A stretch of DNA of 64,000 bases from JADJOY01 sp046331705 [NCBI: bacterium] (GTDB lineage: Bacteria > JADJOY01): the NCBI GenBank assembly GCA_046331705.1, contig JAXLQJ010000039.1, forward strand, positions 7,265-71,264. Direction: 5' to 3'. Numbering within the stretch: position 1 is the stretch's first letter; each line of letters opens with the position of its first letter. The position numbers and the translations under genes were made by a program. The notes under the pieces were generated by a model. It made no database searches and was not told where the DNA came from. It saw only the letters and a list, made by a program, of their open reading frames with translations. This document shows, in pieces, positions 9,507-19,248 of the stretch.

Positions 9507-11597
9507 GTGAAGCCGATGGCCCCGATCGACGGTGCCCCCGCGATCGTCCGAGCGAAGGCCCAGCGGCGCCGGCTCGCGCTGAACCGACGAGCGTTTCCCT
9601 CGATCGTGGTGCTCGCGCTGGCGCTCGTCGGCGTCGGGCGGGGCGCCGCACAGACGGAGGGCACGCACGATCTGCCGACGCTCACGGGCGACGCGCTGCT
9701 CGAATCGCCCGAGTCGCGCCCGCCGTTCGTCGAGCCCGCGAAGCCCCGCCAACCCCCGGCGTGGCGCGGGGTGGGCGCCTTGCCGCGGGCACCGGCAGAC
9801 GTCCGGATCGAGATCGAGAAGCTCTGGGATCGGCGCCGGCAAGCCCTCAGCGAGGCATCGCCCACGGCGGACTCGCTGCTCGACAAGATCTACGATCTGG
9901 CGCTCGGCAGCGGTCAGCAGCAGCTGCCGGTGCTGGCGGCGGCGCTGCTGCGCGAGGCGGCCGCCGACCTCGATCGCGGCGATCTCGAGCAAGCCGACGC
10001 CCGCGTGCAGGCCGCGCGCCGCGTGGCACCCGAGCTGCCGCAGACCCGCTTCGCGCGCGCCGAGGTCTTGCTGCGCAGTGGGCCCGAGCACTGGAACGAG
10101 GCGCTGCGCGAGCTGAGCGACGGCCTCGAGGTTCTCGAGGGCAGCCTCGCGGAGCGCACGCGCTTCCAGGCGACGGCGCTCTTCTACGCGACGCTCGTCG
10201 GTCTCGCCATCGTGGTGATCTTCCCGCTCATCGTGGTCTGCCGTCATCGCCGGCGGCTCACGCACGCGCTCGAGCATCGCTTGCCGAGCTGGTGGTCGCG
10301 CACCTTGCTCGTGACGGCCTGGCTCCCCGTGCTGGCGGCGATGCTCAGGCTTCACATCGGCCTCGGTTGGATGGCGCTGGTGTTGCTGGTGGGGGTCTGG
10401 CTCGCCGGTGACGGCCGCGAGCGGATCGTGGGCGCGTTGCTGGGGCTCTTGCTGGTGCTCGCTCCGTGGGCGGTGACGGCGCTCGCCGATCGCATCACGG
10501 TGCACCGCCTGGCGCTCGAGGACCCGGTGGTGCGCGCGCAGACCGAGAGCTACGCGCCCGCGCTCGTCGAGGCGTTGGTGGCCGAGGTGAAGGCGCGAGG
10601 CGAGTCCGTCGAGCCGCTCGCCGCGTTGGCGTTGCTGACGCAGCGCGCGGGTCAGCTCGACTTCGCGGAGGCGGCCTGGCGACGGGTGTTGTCGCTCGAT
10701 CCCGATGCCGCGTGGGTGCACAACAACCTGGGCATCGTGCTCTTCCACGCCGGCCACGAGCAGGAGGCGATGGCCGAGCTGCGCCGCGCGATCGACCTCG
10801 ATCCGAGCCTCGCGGAGGCGCATCTCAACGAGAGCCAGGTGTTGCGCCAGAACTTCGTGCTGATGCCGAGCCAGGACGCGTTCGCGCGCGCGCAAGCGAT
10901 CGATCCGCTGCGCGTGAACGCGTTCCACGTCACGAGCGCCCGCGGTCTCAATCGCTTCCTGCTCGACGCGCCGCTGCCGCGGGCGCGGCTCGAGGCGCGG
11001 CTCACGGCCGATCCCCAGGCTCGCGCACGGCTCGCCGACTCGTTGTGGAGCTCGCTGGTGCGCGGCGTGCCGCGCAGCGCCTTTCCCGTGCTCGTGATCG
11101 TCCTGGGGCTCGTCACCACGTTCGCCATCCGTCGCAGCGCGACCTCGGCGCCGGTGCCGCCGGCCTGCTCGCGCTGCGGCGCACCGTTCTGCGCCGTGTG
11201 CGGAGTGCGCGCGGCGATGGGTTCCGAGTGCGAGGGCTGTCTGTCGCTGGCGCTCGGCAACCCGATCCTCGACCCGGTGTTCAAGCAGGAGCGGCGCCAG
11301 ACCGTGGAGCGCGAACGGCGCAAGCTGCGCTGGTGGGCGCGCGCGCTCGGCCTCGTCTTGCCTGGCGGTGGCCACGTGCTGATGGGACGCACGCTCGGCG
11401 GCTTCGCGATCCTGGCCCTCGCGATCACCGGCGCCCTGGTCGCGTTGCTCGGCTCGGGCATCGTTCCGCCCACCGCGGCCGTGTGGGGCGGGCCGGTGGC
11501 GCTGGGATCGCACGTGATCGTGGCGGCGCTCGCCGCGCTGTGGCTGATCGCCAACCTGCATCTCTTCGTGGCGTCGAGCCGCGATCTCAAGGTGTGA
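9507..11597 (+). CDS. Membrane TPR protein with C-terminal zinc ribbon
   Basis: About 696 residues. An N-terminal hydrophobic segment (SIVVLALALVGVGRGAAQ) looks like a signal peptide or anchor. A charged helical region follows, then two membrane segments around residues 225-245 and 265-280. TPR-like repeats appear in the middle (FAEAAWRRVLSLDPDAAWVH, then EQEAMAELRRAIDLDPSLAE). After another membrane helix there is a cysteine cluster CSRCGAPFCAVCG and CEGC from about residue 553, likely to bind zinc, and two further hydrophobic segments. GTG at 9507 is preferred over the in-frame ATG at 9516 because AGGA lies 11 bases upstream. It ends 1 base before the DUF4388 gene. Function unknown; the TPRs suggest a scaffold for an envelope complex. 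Confidence 0.75.
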   Translation: MKPMAPIDGAPAIVRAKAQRRRLALNRRAFPSIVVLALALVGVGRGAAQTEGTHDLPTLTGDALLESPESRPPFVEPAKPRQPPAWRGVGALPRAPADVRIEIEKLWDRRRQALSEASPTADSLLDKIYDLALGSGQQQLPVLAAALLREAAADLDRGDLEQADARVQAARRVAPELPQTRFARAEVLLRSGPEHWNEALRELSDGLEVLEGSLAERTRFQATALFYATLVGLAIVVIFPLIVVCRHRRRLTHALEHRLPSWWSRTLLVTAWLPVLAAMLRLHIGLGWMALVLLVGVWLAGDGRERIVGALLGLLLVLAPWAVTALADRITVHRLALEDPVVRAQTESYAPALVEALVAEVKARGESVEPLAALALLTQRAGQLDFAEAAWRRVLSLDPDAAWVHNNLGIVLFHAGHEQEAMAELRRAIDLDPSLAEAHLNESQVLRQNFVLMPSQDAFARAQAIDPLRVNAFHVTSARGLNRFLLDAPLPRARLEARLTADPQARARLADSLWSSLVRGVPRSAFPVLVIVLGLVTTFAIRRSATSAPVPPACSRCGAPFCAVCGVRAAMGSECEGCLSLALGNPILDPVFKQERRQTVERERRKLRWWARALGLVLPGGGHVLMGRTLGGFAILALAITGALVALLGSGIVPPTAAVWGGPVALGSHVIVAALAALWLIANLHLFVASSRDLKV

Positions 11598-11598
11598 C

Positions 11599-12744
11599 GT
11601 GTCGATCCGAGGCGAGCTCACCGAGCTGGACGTGCCTGGGCTGATGCAGCTCATCGCCACCCACGGCAAGACCGGCACGCTCGCGGTGCAGGATCCCGAC
11701 GACCACGAGGTCCACGTGCTCTTCGAGGCGGGCGACATCGTGGGAGCGCTGGTGCCGGAGCGCGGCGAGGCGCATCGGGTGGGCGAGCTGCTCGTCAAGG
11801 CCGAGGTGCTGGCACCCGAGGATCTCGAGTGGGCGCTCCGCGAGCAGAAGCTGCGCGGGGTGCGGCTCGGCGATCTGCTGGTCGCCGAAGGCAAGATCGC
11901 CAAGCAAGACCTCGCCGACATCCTGCGCGTCCAGATCTACGAGACCGTGTTCCGGGTCTTCACCTGGCGGCAGGGCAAGTTCGAGTTCCGCGCCGGCGCG
12001 CCCGAGTTCGAGCGTGGCCTGGTGGGGCCGATCAAGACCGACCATCTGCTGATGGACAGCTTCCGGATGGTCGACGAGTGGCCCCAGATCAAGAAATGGG
12101 TGCCGAGCTTCGACCGCATCGTCGAGAAGACCGAGATCGGCGAGAAGGTGCGGCGTCCGCTCACGCCCCGCGGCGGCGAGCCGGGGGGCGGTCTCAGCGA
12201 CGCCGAATGGCTGATGCTCGATCTCGCCGCCGAGCACCTGAGCGTGCAGCGCGCCATCTACCGCTCGCGCATCGGCGAGTTCGAGGCGTGCAAGGCGCTC
12301 AAGGGCTTGCAGGAGAAGGGGCTGGTCCGGCTCGTGGTCGCGGGCGAGGCCCTCACCAAGCGCTTGATCGTCGGCCAGCGGCGGATCCTGAACGCGGGCG
12401 TGGCGCTCGCGGCCCTCAACGTCGGGCTCATCCTCGCGTTCCTCGTGACGGCGGGGGCGCTGCTCGCGCCGGTGCTGGCCGAGACCGGCGCCGGGCGTGC
12501 GCTCGAGCTGGTGCTGGGTCCGGACGAGGAGGGGCTCGCCCGTGCGATCGTCGATGGACGCGCGCGAGCGGTGACCGAGGCGCTGGCGCTCTACAAGGCC
12601 GAGCACGGGAAGTTCCCCGACGACTTGACCGCGCTGGTTCGCGATGGGCTCGCGTCGGGGATCGACCTCGAGCTCGCGCAGCGCAGCTATCGTTATGCCG
12701 GCCCCGAGGCCGGCGCGCTGGTCCCGAACCCGCCGGGCTCGTGA
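11599..12744 (+). CDS. DUF4388 (PatA-like) membrane protein with pseudopilin-like tail
   Basis: 381 residues from a GTG. Residues 1-100 are a DUF4388 domain (ELTELDVPGLMQLIATHGKT, GTLAVQDPD), common in Myxococcota and relatives in gliding, signalling and pilus-related proteins. Residues 60-130 (GELLVKAEVLAPEDLEWALR and RLGDLLVAEGKIAKQDLADI) match the helical part usually following it. One transmembrane helix lies near residues 263-293. The last 70 residues are predicted outside, with ALALYKAEHGKFPDDLTALV, which resembles the segment after the N-terminal helix of GspG-type pseudopilins. It directly follows the TPR gene, so both may act in one envelope machine. Exact role unknown. Confidence 0.8.
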   Translation: MSIRGELTELDVPGLMQLIATHGKTGTLAVQDPDDHEVHVLFEAGDIVGALVPERGEAHRVGELLVKAEVLAPEDLEWALREQKLRGVRLGDLLVAEGKIAKQDLADILRVQIYETVFRVFTWRQGKFEFRAGAPEFERGLVGPIKTDHLLMDSFRMVDEWPQIKKWVPSFDRIVEKTEIGEKVRRPLTPRGGEPGGGLSDAEWLMLDLAAEHLSVQRAIYRSRIGEFEACKALKGLQEKGLVRLVVAGEALTKRLIVGQRRILNAGVALAALNVGLILAFLVTAGALLAPVLAETGAGRALELVLGPDEEGLARAIVDGRARAVTEALALYKAEHGKFPDDLTALVRDGLASGIDLELAQRSYRYAGPEAGALVPNPPGS

Positions 12745-12766
12745 TCATGGCGAGCGAGCAACTTCC

Positions 12767-13794
<1,028 letters not shown>

Positions 13795-13798
<4 letters not shown>

Positions 13799-14247
13799 GA
13801 CGAGTCCGCGAGCGGGTGCTGATCACCAACCAGGCCACCGAGGAGCGCCTCGATCTGCGCGAGCTCGAGCGATTCCTCGCGCGTGTGCTCCGGGCGCTCG
13901 GATCTCCGCCCGGCGAGCTCTCGGTGCTGATCGTGGACGATGCACGCATGCGCGAGCTCAACCGCGAGCATCTGGGTCGGGATCGCACCACCAACGTGCT
14001 CTCGTTCCCGCAGGACGACTCCGGCCAGCCGGGCTCGCGGATGCTCGGCGACGTGGTGCTCGCGCCGCGCACGATCCGCCGTCAGGCGCTCAACGCCGGA
14101 CGCGATCCGGACCGCGAGCGCGACCACGCGTTGGTGCACGCGGTGCTGCACCTGCTGGGCTACGACCACGTCGGCTCGCGTCGCGAGCGCGAGCGGATGC
14201 GCGCCCGCGAGCGCGAGGTGCTGGCGCTCGTCGGCGATCGGGAATGA
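13795..14247 (+). CDS. ybeY: Endoribonuclease YbeY (rRNA maturation factor)
   Basis: 150 residues starting at a GTG that overlaps the phoH stop. The zinc-binding catalytic motif is HAVLHLLGYDH (consensus HGxLHLxGYDH), and TTNVLSFPQD is the other conserved block. YbeY is a single-strand endoribonuclease acting in 16S rRNA 3' processing and 70S quality control. In this protein the usual glycine after the first histidine is alanine, a common variant. Confidence 0.95.
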
Positions 14248-14260
14248 GCGGCGCGCCGCG

Positions 14261-15439
14261 ATGAGCCCGGATCGCCGTGCGGACTCGCGGCTGCGCGTGG
14301 CGCTCGTGCACCGGGTGTTCGCGCACGTCGGCGGCAGCGAGCTCGACCTGATCCAGGTCGGTCGCTACCTCGCCGAGCACGGCCACGACGTCCACGTCCA
14401 TTGCGCGCGCTATCGAAGCCCGCCCGAGCCGTGGTTCACGGCCCACCGGCTTCCCGACTCACGGCTGGGGCGCATGCGTCGCTACCGTCGACTGCTCGCG
14501 GGGGCGCGGCGCGTCGCGGATGCCGACTTCGACGTGGTGGTCGGCTTCGGCCGCACCCTCGGCCAGGACCTCTATCGCTGCGAAGGCGGCACCCACCTCG
14601 ATTATCTCGAGGTCGTGGCGCGGCTCGCGGGCAAGCCGCTCCGGCCGACCCGTTACGACCGCCTCATCCTCGACGTCGAGCGCCGCCTCTTCACCACCGA
14701 GGCGCCGTTTCGCGTGGTGTCGCTCTCGACGTTGGTGCGCGACGAGATCCACCGGGTCTACGGCTTTCCCAAGGAGCGCATCGAGGTGGTGACCAACGGC
14801 GTCGATCTCGAGCGTTTCCATCCACGCAATCGCGAGCGCCATCGGCAGGCGGTACGCGACGAGCTCGGGATCCCGTTGGATGCCCGGGTGGCGCTCTTCG
14901 TCGGGATCGGCTGGGATCGCAAGGGGCTCGCGCCGATCCTGGAGGCGTTGGCGGCTCGGCCGGCGTGGCACGGGATCGTGGCGGGGCGGGATCGCGAGGA
15001 GCGCCGCTTCACGGGGCTCGCCGAGCGGCTGGGGCTGCGCGGCCGGGTCCACTTCGTGGGGCCCCGCGCCGACATCGAGCGCCATTACGCCGCGGCGGAC
15101 GTGCTCGCGCTCGCGTCTTACCAGGAGGCGTTCGGCAACGTGGTGCTGGAGGCGCTCGCGAGCGGCGTGCCGGTGGTCGCCACCCGCTCGGTGGGTGCCG
15201 TCGATCTGCTCGAGGGTGCGCTCGCGGCCGGCATCGTCGAGGGCGACGCCGCCGGCGAGACGGTGGGTGCCGCGCTGGACGCGCTCGCGGCGCGCGCGTC
15301 CCAGGCGGATCTGGTGGCCGCGAGTCGCGCCGCTGCGGAGCCCCACGGCGTCGATGCCATGGGCCGCCGCATGGAGTCGGTGATCCGCGCCGTCGCCGCC
15401 GAAAAGCGCGAAGCTCGGGGCTCCGTCCATCGGCAGTGA
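14261..15439 (+). CDS. Glycosyltransferase family 4, LPS-core (WaaG-like)
   Basis: 392 residues. The N-terminal Rossmann half begins RVALVHRVFAHVGGSELDL. The phrase VVVGFGRTLGQDLYRCEGG followed by THLDYLE resembles the region in WaaG-type LPS-core glucosyltransferases that says the acceptor protein is reached through a D-x-Y/R block. The C-terminal half has RIEVVTNGVDLERFHP and the donor-binding motif EAFGNVVLEALASGVPVVA (E-x7-E). It starts 14 bases after ybeY, so it is probably co-transcribed. The sugar and acceptor are not deducible. Confidence 0.85.
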   Translation: MSPDRRADSRLRVALVHRVFAHVGGSELDLIQVGRYLAEHGHDVHVHCARYRSPPEPWFTAHRLPDSRLGRMRRYRRLLAGARRVADADFDVVVGFGRTLGQDLYRCEGGTHLDYLEVVARLAGKPLRPTRYDRLILDVERRLFTTEAPFRVVSLSTLVRDEIHRVYGFPKERIEVVTNGVDLERFHPRNRERHRQAVRDELGIPLDARVALFVGIGWDRKGLAPILEALAARPAWHGIVAGRDREERRFTGLAERLGLRGRVHFVGPRADIERHYAAADVLALASYQEAFGNVVLEALASGVPVVATRSVGAVDLLEGALAAGIVEGDAAGETVGAALDALAARASQADLVAASRAAAEPHGVDAMGRRMESVIRAVAAEKREARGSVHRQ

Positions 15440-15464
15440 CACCCGTCGCGGGCCCGTCGCGGCT

Positions 15465-15493
15465 TTGACGGGCCTCCGGCGGGTGGGTATCTT
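15465..15493 (+). promoter_or_regulatory. Sigma70-type promoter of def
   Basis: TTGACG at 15465-15470, exactly 17 bases, then TATCTT at 15488-15493. The def GTG is at 15521, with GAGGAAA about 10 bases before it. This is one of the best promoter matches in the window. Confidence 0.6.
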
Positions 15494-15520
15494 GCGCCGG
15501 CTCTTTCGAGGAAAACGCAC

Positions 15521-16081
15521 GTGTCCGCACGCGAAATCGTCAAATACCCCGCTCCGGTACTCGCCACTCCGGCCGCGCTCGTCACCGAGATCGGCGCCGA
15601 CATCCAGGCGCTCTTCGACGATCTGGTCGCGACCATGTTCGCCGAGAACGGCGTCGGGGTGGCGGCACCGCAGATCGGCGTGGGCCTGCGCGCGATCGTC
15701 ATCGACGCCAACGTCGAGAATCGCGGCGAGCGCATTCTCAAGCTCGTGAACCCGGAGATCACGGCCGCCGAGGGCGAGGTCATCTGGCCCGAGGGTTGCC
15801 TGAGCATCCCGGGACTGGTGCTGGACGTGAAGCGCCACGGCCACGTCGAGGTCACCGCGCTCGACGAGACCGGCCGCGAGGTGAGAGTCGAAGGGTCGTC
15901 GCTCTTGGGAGTGGCGCTTCAGCACGAGATCGACCACCTCGACGGCAAGCTCATGCTCGACCGCGTGAGCCCCATGAAGCGCGCGTTCTGGCGGAAGAAG
16001 ATCGCCAAGCACGGCTATCCCGTCGAGATGGGCGGCGGCGAGCGCGACGATCGCAAGGAAAACAAGCGCGCCCTCGGCTGA
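15521..16081 (+). CDS. def: Peptide deformylase
   Basis: 186 residues. All three deformylase motifs are intact: GVGVAAPQIGV (GxGxAAxQ), EGCLSIPG (EGCLS) and QHEIDHLDG (HEIDH), giving the metal ligands Cys and two His plus the catalytic Glu. It removes the formyl group from nascent protein N-termini. The start is GTG 15521, preceded by GAGGAAA, and it has its own promoter, so it is probably not part of the upstream operon. Confidence 0.97.
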   Translation: MSAREIVKYPAPVLATPAALVTEIGADIQALFDDLVATMFAENGVGVAAPQIGVGLRAIVIDANVENRGERILKLVNPEITAAEGEVIWPEGCLSIPGLVLDVKRHGHVEVTALDETGREVRVEGSSLLGVALQHEIDHLDGKLMLDRVSPMKRAFWRKKIAKHGYPVEMGGGERDDRKENKRALG

Positions 16082-16295
16082 GCGTTCTCCGTGAGCGGTG
16101 GGTAGCCGATCTCGCTCGGCCGCGCCGGGGGGCGGAGATCGACGGCGTGCGCTTGCCTCGGCGCGGCGCTCCATCGAAGCTCCCGGCCAACACCACGGTT
16201 CGGCTTGCTGACGCGCCCTGCGCGAGCTTCGGCTCGCGGTCTCGGGCGACTCCCACGTTCACGCGGCCTGGCCTCGGCACGGGAGCCTTGGCTCG

Positions 16296-16973
16296 ATGAC
16301 TTCCATTCCGGATCGCCGCCCCACCTTCGACGAGCGCCGCTTGACGTGGCGAAACGAAGCGCGCGCGCGCCGCTACGATCACCGCTACCAGTCGCTCTCC
16401 GGCCGTCTCTCCAACCGTCGCGTGCTGCAGACCTACGCCAACGCGATCCGGCGAGAGGCTCCCCAGGGCTGGCTGCTCGACTGCCCGACCGGCACCGGCC
16501 GGCTGCTTCCCGCGCTGCTCGGCAGCGCGTCGCGGATCCTGGGCGGCGACATCGCCCCCGAGATGATGAAGGTCGCCCGCGACCAGTTCCCCGTGGACGG
16601 CAAGCTCAGGGGCTACGTCGGGATGGACATCGAGCGCTTGCCGTTCCGCGACGGTGCGCTGGGCGCCGTCTGCGTCGCGCGGCTCACGCAGCATTGCGAC
16701 GGGGCCGAACGGGTGCGCATCCTCACCGAGCTCGGGCGCGTCACCAACGGCCCGATCTTCGTGAGCTACTACCACCGCTACACGTTCAAGTACTTCTCGC
16801 GCTGGCTGCGTGGAAGCCTGGGGTTGCGCAAAGGGCGGCTCCAGGGCGTGAGCTTCGCCGAGCTGCGCGCCGACGCCCGCGCGGCGGGGCTCGAGATCGC
16901 CGACGTCCGCTGGGTGTTCCCGGTGCTGTCGACGAACTGGCTCGTCACGTTCCGCCGGCCCCGCGGCGGCTGA
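16296..16973 (+). CDS. SAM-dependent class I methyltransferase
   Basis: 225 residues. Motif I is LLDCPTGTGRLLPALL, followed by ILGGDIAPEMMKVARDQF (the acidic residue that holds the SAM ribose) and IERLPFRDGALGAVCVARL (motif for small-molecule methyltransferases of the UbiE/COG2226 type). The substrate cannot be inferred; the neighbours (def upstream, oxidase assembly genes convergent downstream) do not help. The 214 bases before it hold no other gene I can support. Confidence 0.8.
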   Translation: MTSIPDRRPTFDERRLTWRNEARARRYDHRYQSLSGRLSNRRVLQTYANAIRREAPQGWLLDCPTGTGRLLPALLGSASRILGGDIAPEMMKVARDQFPVDGKLRGYVGMDIERLPFRDGALGAVCVARLTQHCDGAERVRILTELGRVTNGPIFVSYYHRYTFKYFSRWLRGSLGLRKGRLQGVSFAELRADARAAGLEIADVRWVFPVLSTNWLVTFRRPRGG

Positions 16974-17029
16974 GGCGAGCGCGTCACGCGCGGCGGCACG
17001 TCCTGGCGTACGCCGGCGAGTCGCGCCCG

Positions 17030-17458
17030 CTACAGCGTGCGATAGGGCACGAGCAGGAAGTAGATGGCGACGCCGGTGACCGACACGTAGAGCCACAGCG
17101 GCAACGTCACTCGCGCCCAGCGGCGGTGCCGAGCGAGATCGCCCTTCCAGGCGCGATACACCACCACCAGGATCATCGGCACGATCACCGCCGCGAGCGG
17201 CGTGTGCGTGAGCAGGATCGCGAAGTACACGGTGCGAAGCCAGCCCTCGCCGCCGTAGTGGGTGGTGCCGGTTCGTGCGTGGTAGGTCAGGTACGAGATC
17301 AGGAAGACCGTGCTGAGCGCGAGCGCCCCGATCATGCAGGCGCGATGCGTCGCCACGTTCTTGCGGCGGATCTGGATCCAGCCGATCGTCGCCAGCACGG
17401 CGCTCGACGCGTTGAGCACGGCGTTGAGCGCGGGGAGGTTCGCGACGAGGCTGCTCAT
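17030..17458 (-). CDS. DUF420 membrane protein
   Basis: 142 residues with about four transmembrane helices. LPALNAVLNASSAVLATIGW at the start and conserved histidines in THRACMIGALALS and LTYHARTGTTHYGG are typical of DUF420, a family found with cytochrome c oxidase and heme A genes. It is the last gene of the six-gene minus-strand operon, its ATG overlapping the stop of the ABC-2 permease (ATGA). Role probably in oxidase assembly; the molecular function is unknown. Confidence 0.88.
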   Translation of the reverse strand: MSSLVANLPALNAVLNASSAVLATIGWIQIRRKNVATHRACMIGALALSTVFLISYLTYHARTGTTHYGGEGWLRTVYFAILLTHTPLAAVIVPMILVVVYRAWKGDLARHRRWARVTLPLWLYVSVTGVAIYFLLVPYRTL

Positions 17459-18261
17459 GCGTGGATCCACGGGCTCTTGCGCGCCATCACGACCCCGCCC
17501 GCGAAGAGCGCCGCCGTCGTGAGCAGCGTGATCGCGATCGAGATCCCGAACGGCGGCACGCCCAAGTCGGCGAGGCTGAGCGTGGGGTAGAGCACGGCGC
17601 GCAGCGCGCCCACGGCGTACGTGAGCGGATTCGCTCGCATCAGCGCGCCCAGCCACGGCGAGGCACCCGCCGCGGGGAAGAGCGCGCCGGAGAGCAGCCA
17701 GAGCGGGATCAGGAAGAGGTTCATGATCGCGTGGAAGCCGGTCGTGGTCTCCATGCGCCACGCGATCAGGAAGCCGAGCGAGGTGAGCTGGAACGCGGTC
17801 ACCGTCGCCACCGCGAGCGATTTCAGCACGATGCCCGGGCAGACGTGGATGCCGCTGAGCGGGCTCATCGCGAGCACGATGATCGCCTGAAGCACCGCCA
17901 CGGAGGTGCCTCCCAGCACCTTGCCCAGGACGACGGCCGAACGCGGCACCGGCGCCACCAGCACGCCCTGCAGAAAACCGGCGCGCCGGTCCTCGATGAT
18001 CGAGATGGTCGAGAAGACGGCGGTGAAGAGCAGGATCAAGACCAGCGTGCCGGGGAAGAAGTACTCGAGGTAGGTCATGCCGTGCGAGGCGGAGCCGGGG
18101 CCCATCGACTCGGGGCGAAACGAGCTTCGCAGCCCGGATCCGATCAGCACCCAGAACACCAGCGGGGTCCCGATCGTGCCCAGGATGCGGTGCTTCTGGC
18201 GCACGAAATGCGTGAGCTCGCGCACCAGCAACGTCCACGCGGGCAGCCAAATGCGACTCAT
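17455..18261 (-). CDS. ABC-2 type transport permease
   Basis: 268 residues with about six transmembrane helices. RILGTIGTPLVFWVLIGSGL, then EYFFPGTLVLILLFTAVF and the conserved cytoplasmic loop SIIEDRRAGFLQGVLVAPVP are diagnostic of ABC-2 exporters (DrrB/NodJ type). It overlaps both the ATPase gene upstream and the DUF420 gene downstream by four bases. In this operon it is likely to export or insert something needed for terminal oxidase assembly, but the cargo is unknown. Confidence 0.9.
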   Translation of the reverse strand: MSRIWLPAWTLLVRELTHFVRQKHRILGTIGTPLVFWVLIGSGLRSSFRPESMGPGSASHGMTYLEYFFPGTLVLILLFTAVFSTISIIEDRRAGFLQGVLVAPVPRSAVVLGKVLGGTSVAVLQAIIVLAMSPLSGIHVCPGIVLKSLAVATVTAFQLTSLGFLIAWRMETTTGFHAIMNLFLIPLWLLSGALFPAAGASPWLGALMRANPLTYAVGALRAVLYPTLSLADLGVPPFGISIAITLLTTAALFAGGVVMARKSPWIHA

Positions 18262-19226
18262 CCGTTCGCCTCCGCGCGCCCGTCCGACGCGGTGGCGTCG
18301 GCCTCCCACAGCGTTCGTCCGGTGACGTGGATGAACACGTCCTCGAGCGTGGGCTGGCCGACGGTCACGGCGCGGATCTCGTCGGGGAAGGCGCGCATGA
18401 GCTCCGCCACGAACGCAGCACCGTCCGGGCGCTCGATGCGAACGCCGCGGTGAAGCGCGGTCGCCGCGCATCCGAAGCGCGCGTTGATGCGCTCGGTGAG
18501 GTCGGTGGCGTCGTGGCCTTCGACGGTCACGACCTCGCCGCGGATCGAGCGCTTGAGCGCCGCCGGCGCGTCGAGGGCCACGAGCTTGCCGCGGTCGAGG
18601 ATGCCGACCCGGTCGCAGCGCTCCGCCTCGTCGAGGATGTGCGTGGTGAGCAGGATGGTGACCCCGGTCTGATCGCGAAGCTCGAGGAGCTGCCGCCAGA
18701 GATCACGCCGCGCGCCCGGGTCCAGCCCCGTGGACGGCTCGTCGAGCAGCAGCACTCGCGGCCGGTGGAGCAGGCTCTTCGCGAGCTCCACCCTGCGCCG
18801 TTGCCCGCCCGAGAGGTGCTCGACCCGGTCGGCGCCACGATCGGCGAGCGTCACCAGCGCCAGCACCTCGCCGATGCGGGTGGCCAACGCCTTGCCCGAG
18901 AGCCCGTAGAGATGACCGGCGTGCCAGAGGTTCTCGCGCACCGACAGCTTCACGTCGAGGCTCGGCGACTGGAACACCACGCCCAGCTCGCGCCGCACCG
19001 CCTCCGGCGCGCGCATCACGTCGTGGCCGCTGATGGTGGCGCGACCGCCGGTGGCTGGAAACGACGTCGTGAGCACCCGGAAGAGCGTGGTCTTGCCGCT
19101 GCCGTTCGGGCCGAGGAGCGCGAACACCTCCTTGCTCCCGACCGTGAACGAGACGGGGCCCAACGCGCGACGCGTGGTGTAGTCGACGACCAGCTCGTCG
19201 ATCGAGATCGCAGCGACTTCGTTCAT
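18258..19226 (-). CDS. ABC transporter ATP-binding protein (partner of the permease)
   Basis: 322 residues. Walker A GPNGSGKTTLF, Q-loop VVFQSPSLD, signature LSGGQRRRVELAKSLLH, Walker B VLLLDEPSTGLDPGARRDLW and H-switch TTHILDE are all intact. About 100 residues after the nucleotide-binding domain form the extra C-terminal region common in DrrA/NatA-type subunits. It is 22 bases downstream of ctaB and overlaps the permease start. Confidence 0.95.
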   Translation of the reverse strand: MNEVAAISIDELVVDYTTRRALGPVSFTVGSKEVFALLGPNGSGKTTLFRVLTTSFPATGGRATISGHDVMRAPEAVRRELGVVFQSPSLDVKLSVRENLWHAGHLYGLSGKALATRIGEVLALVTLADRGADRVEHLSGGQRRRVELAKSLLHRPRVLLLDEPSTGLDPGARRDLWRQLLELRDQTGVTILLTTHILDEAERCDRVGILDRGKLVALDAPAALKRSIRGEVVTVEGHDATDLTERINARFGCAATALHRGVRIERPDGAAFVAELMRAFPDEIRAVTVGQPTLEDVFIHVTGRTLWEADATASDGRAEANG

Positions 19227-19248
19227 CGGCCTTTCTTTCGACGCGCGC

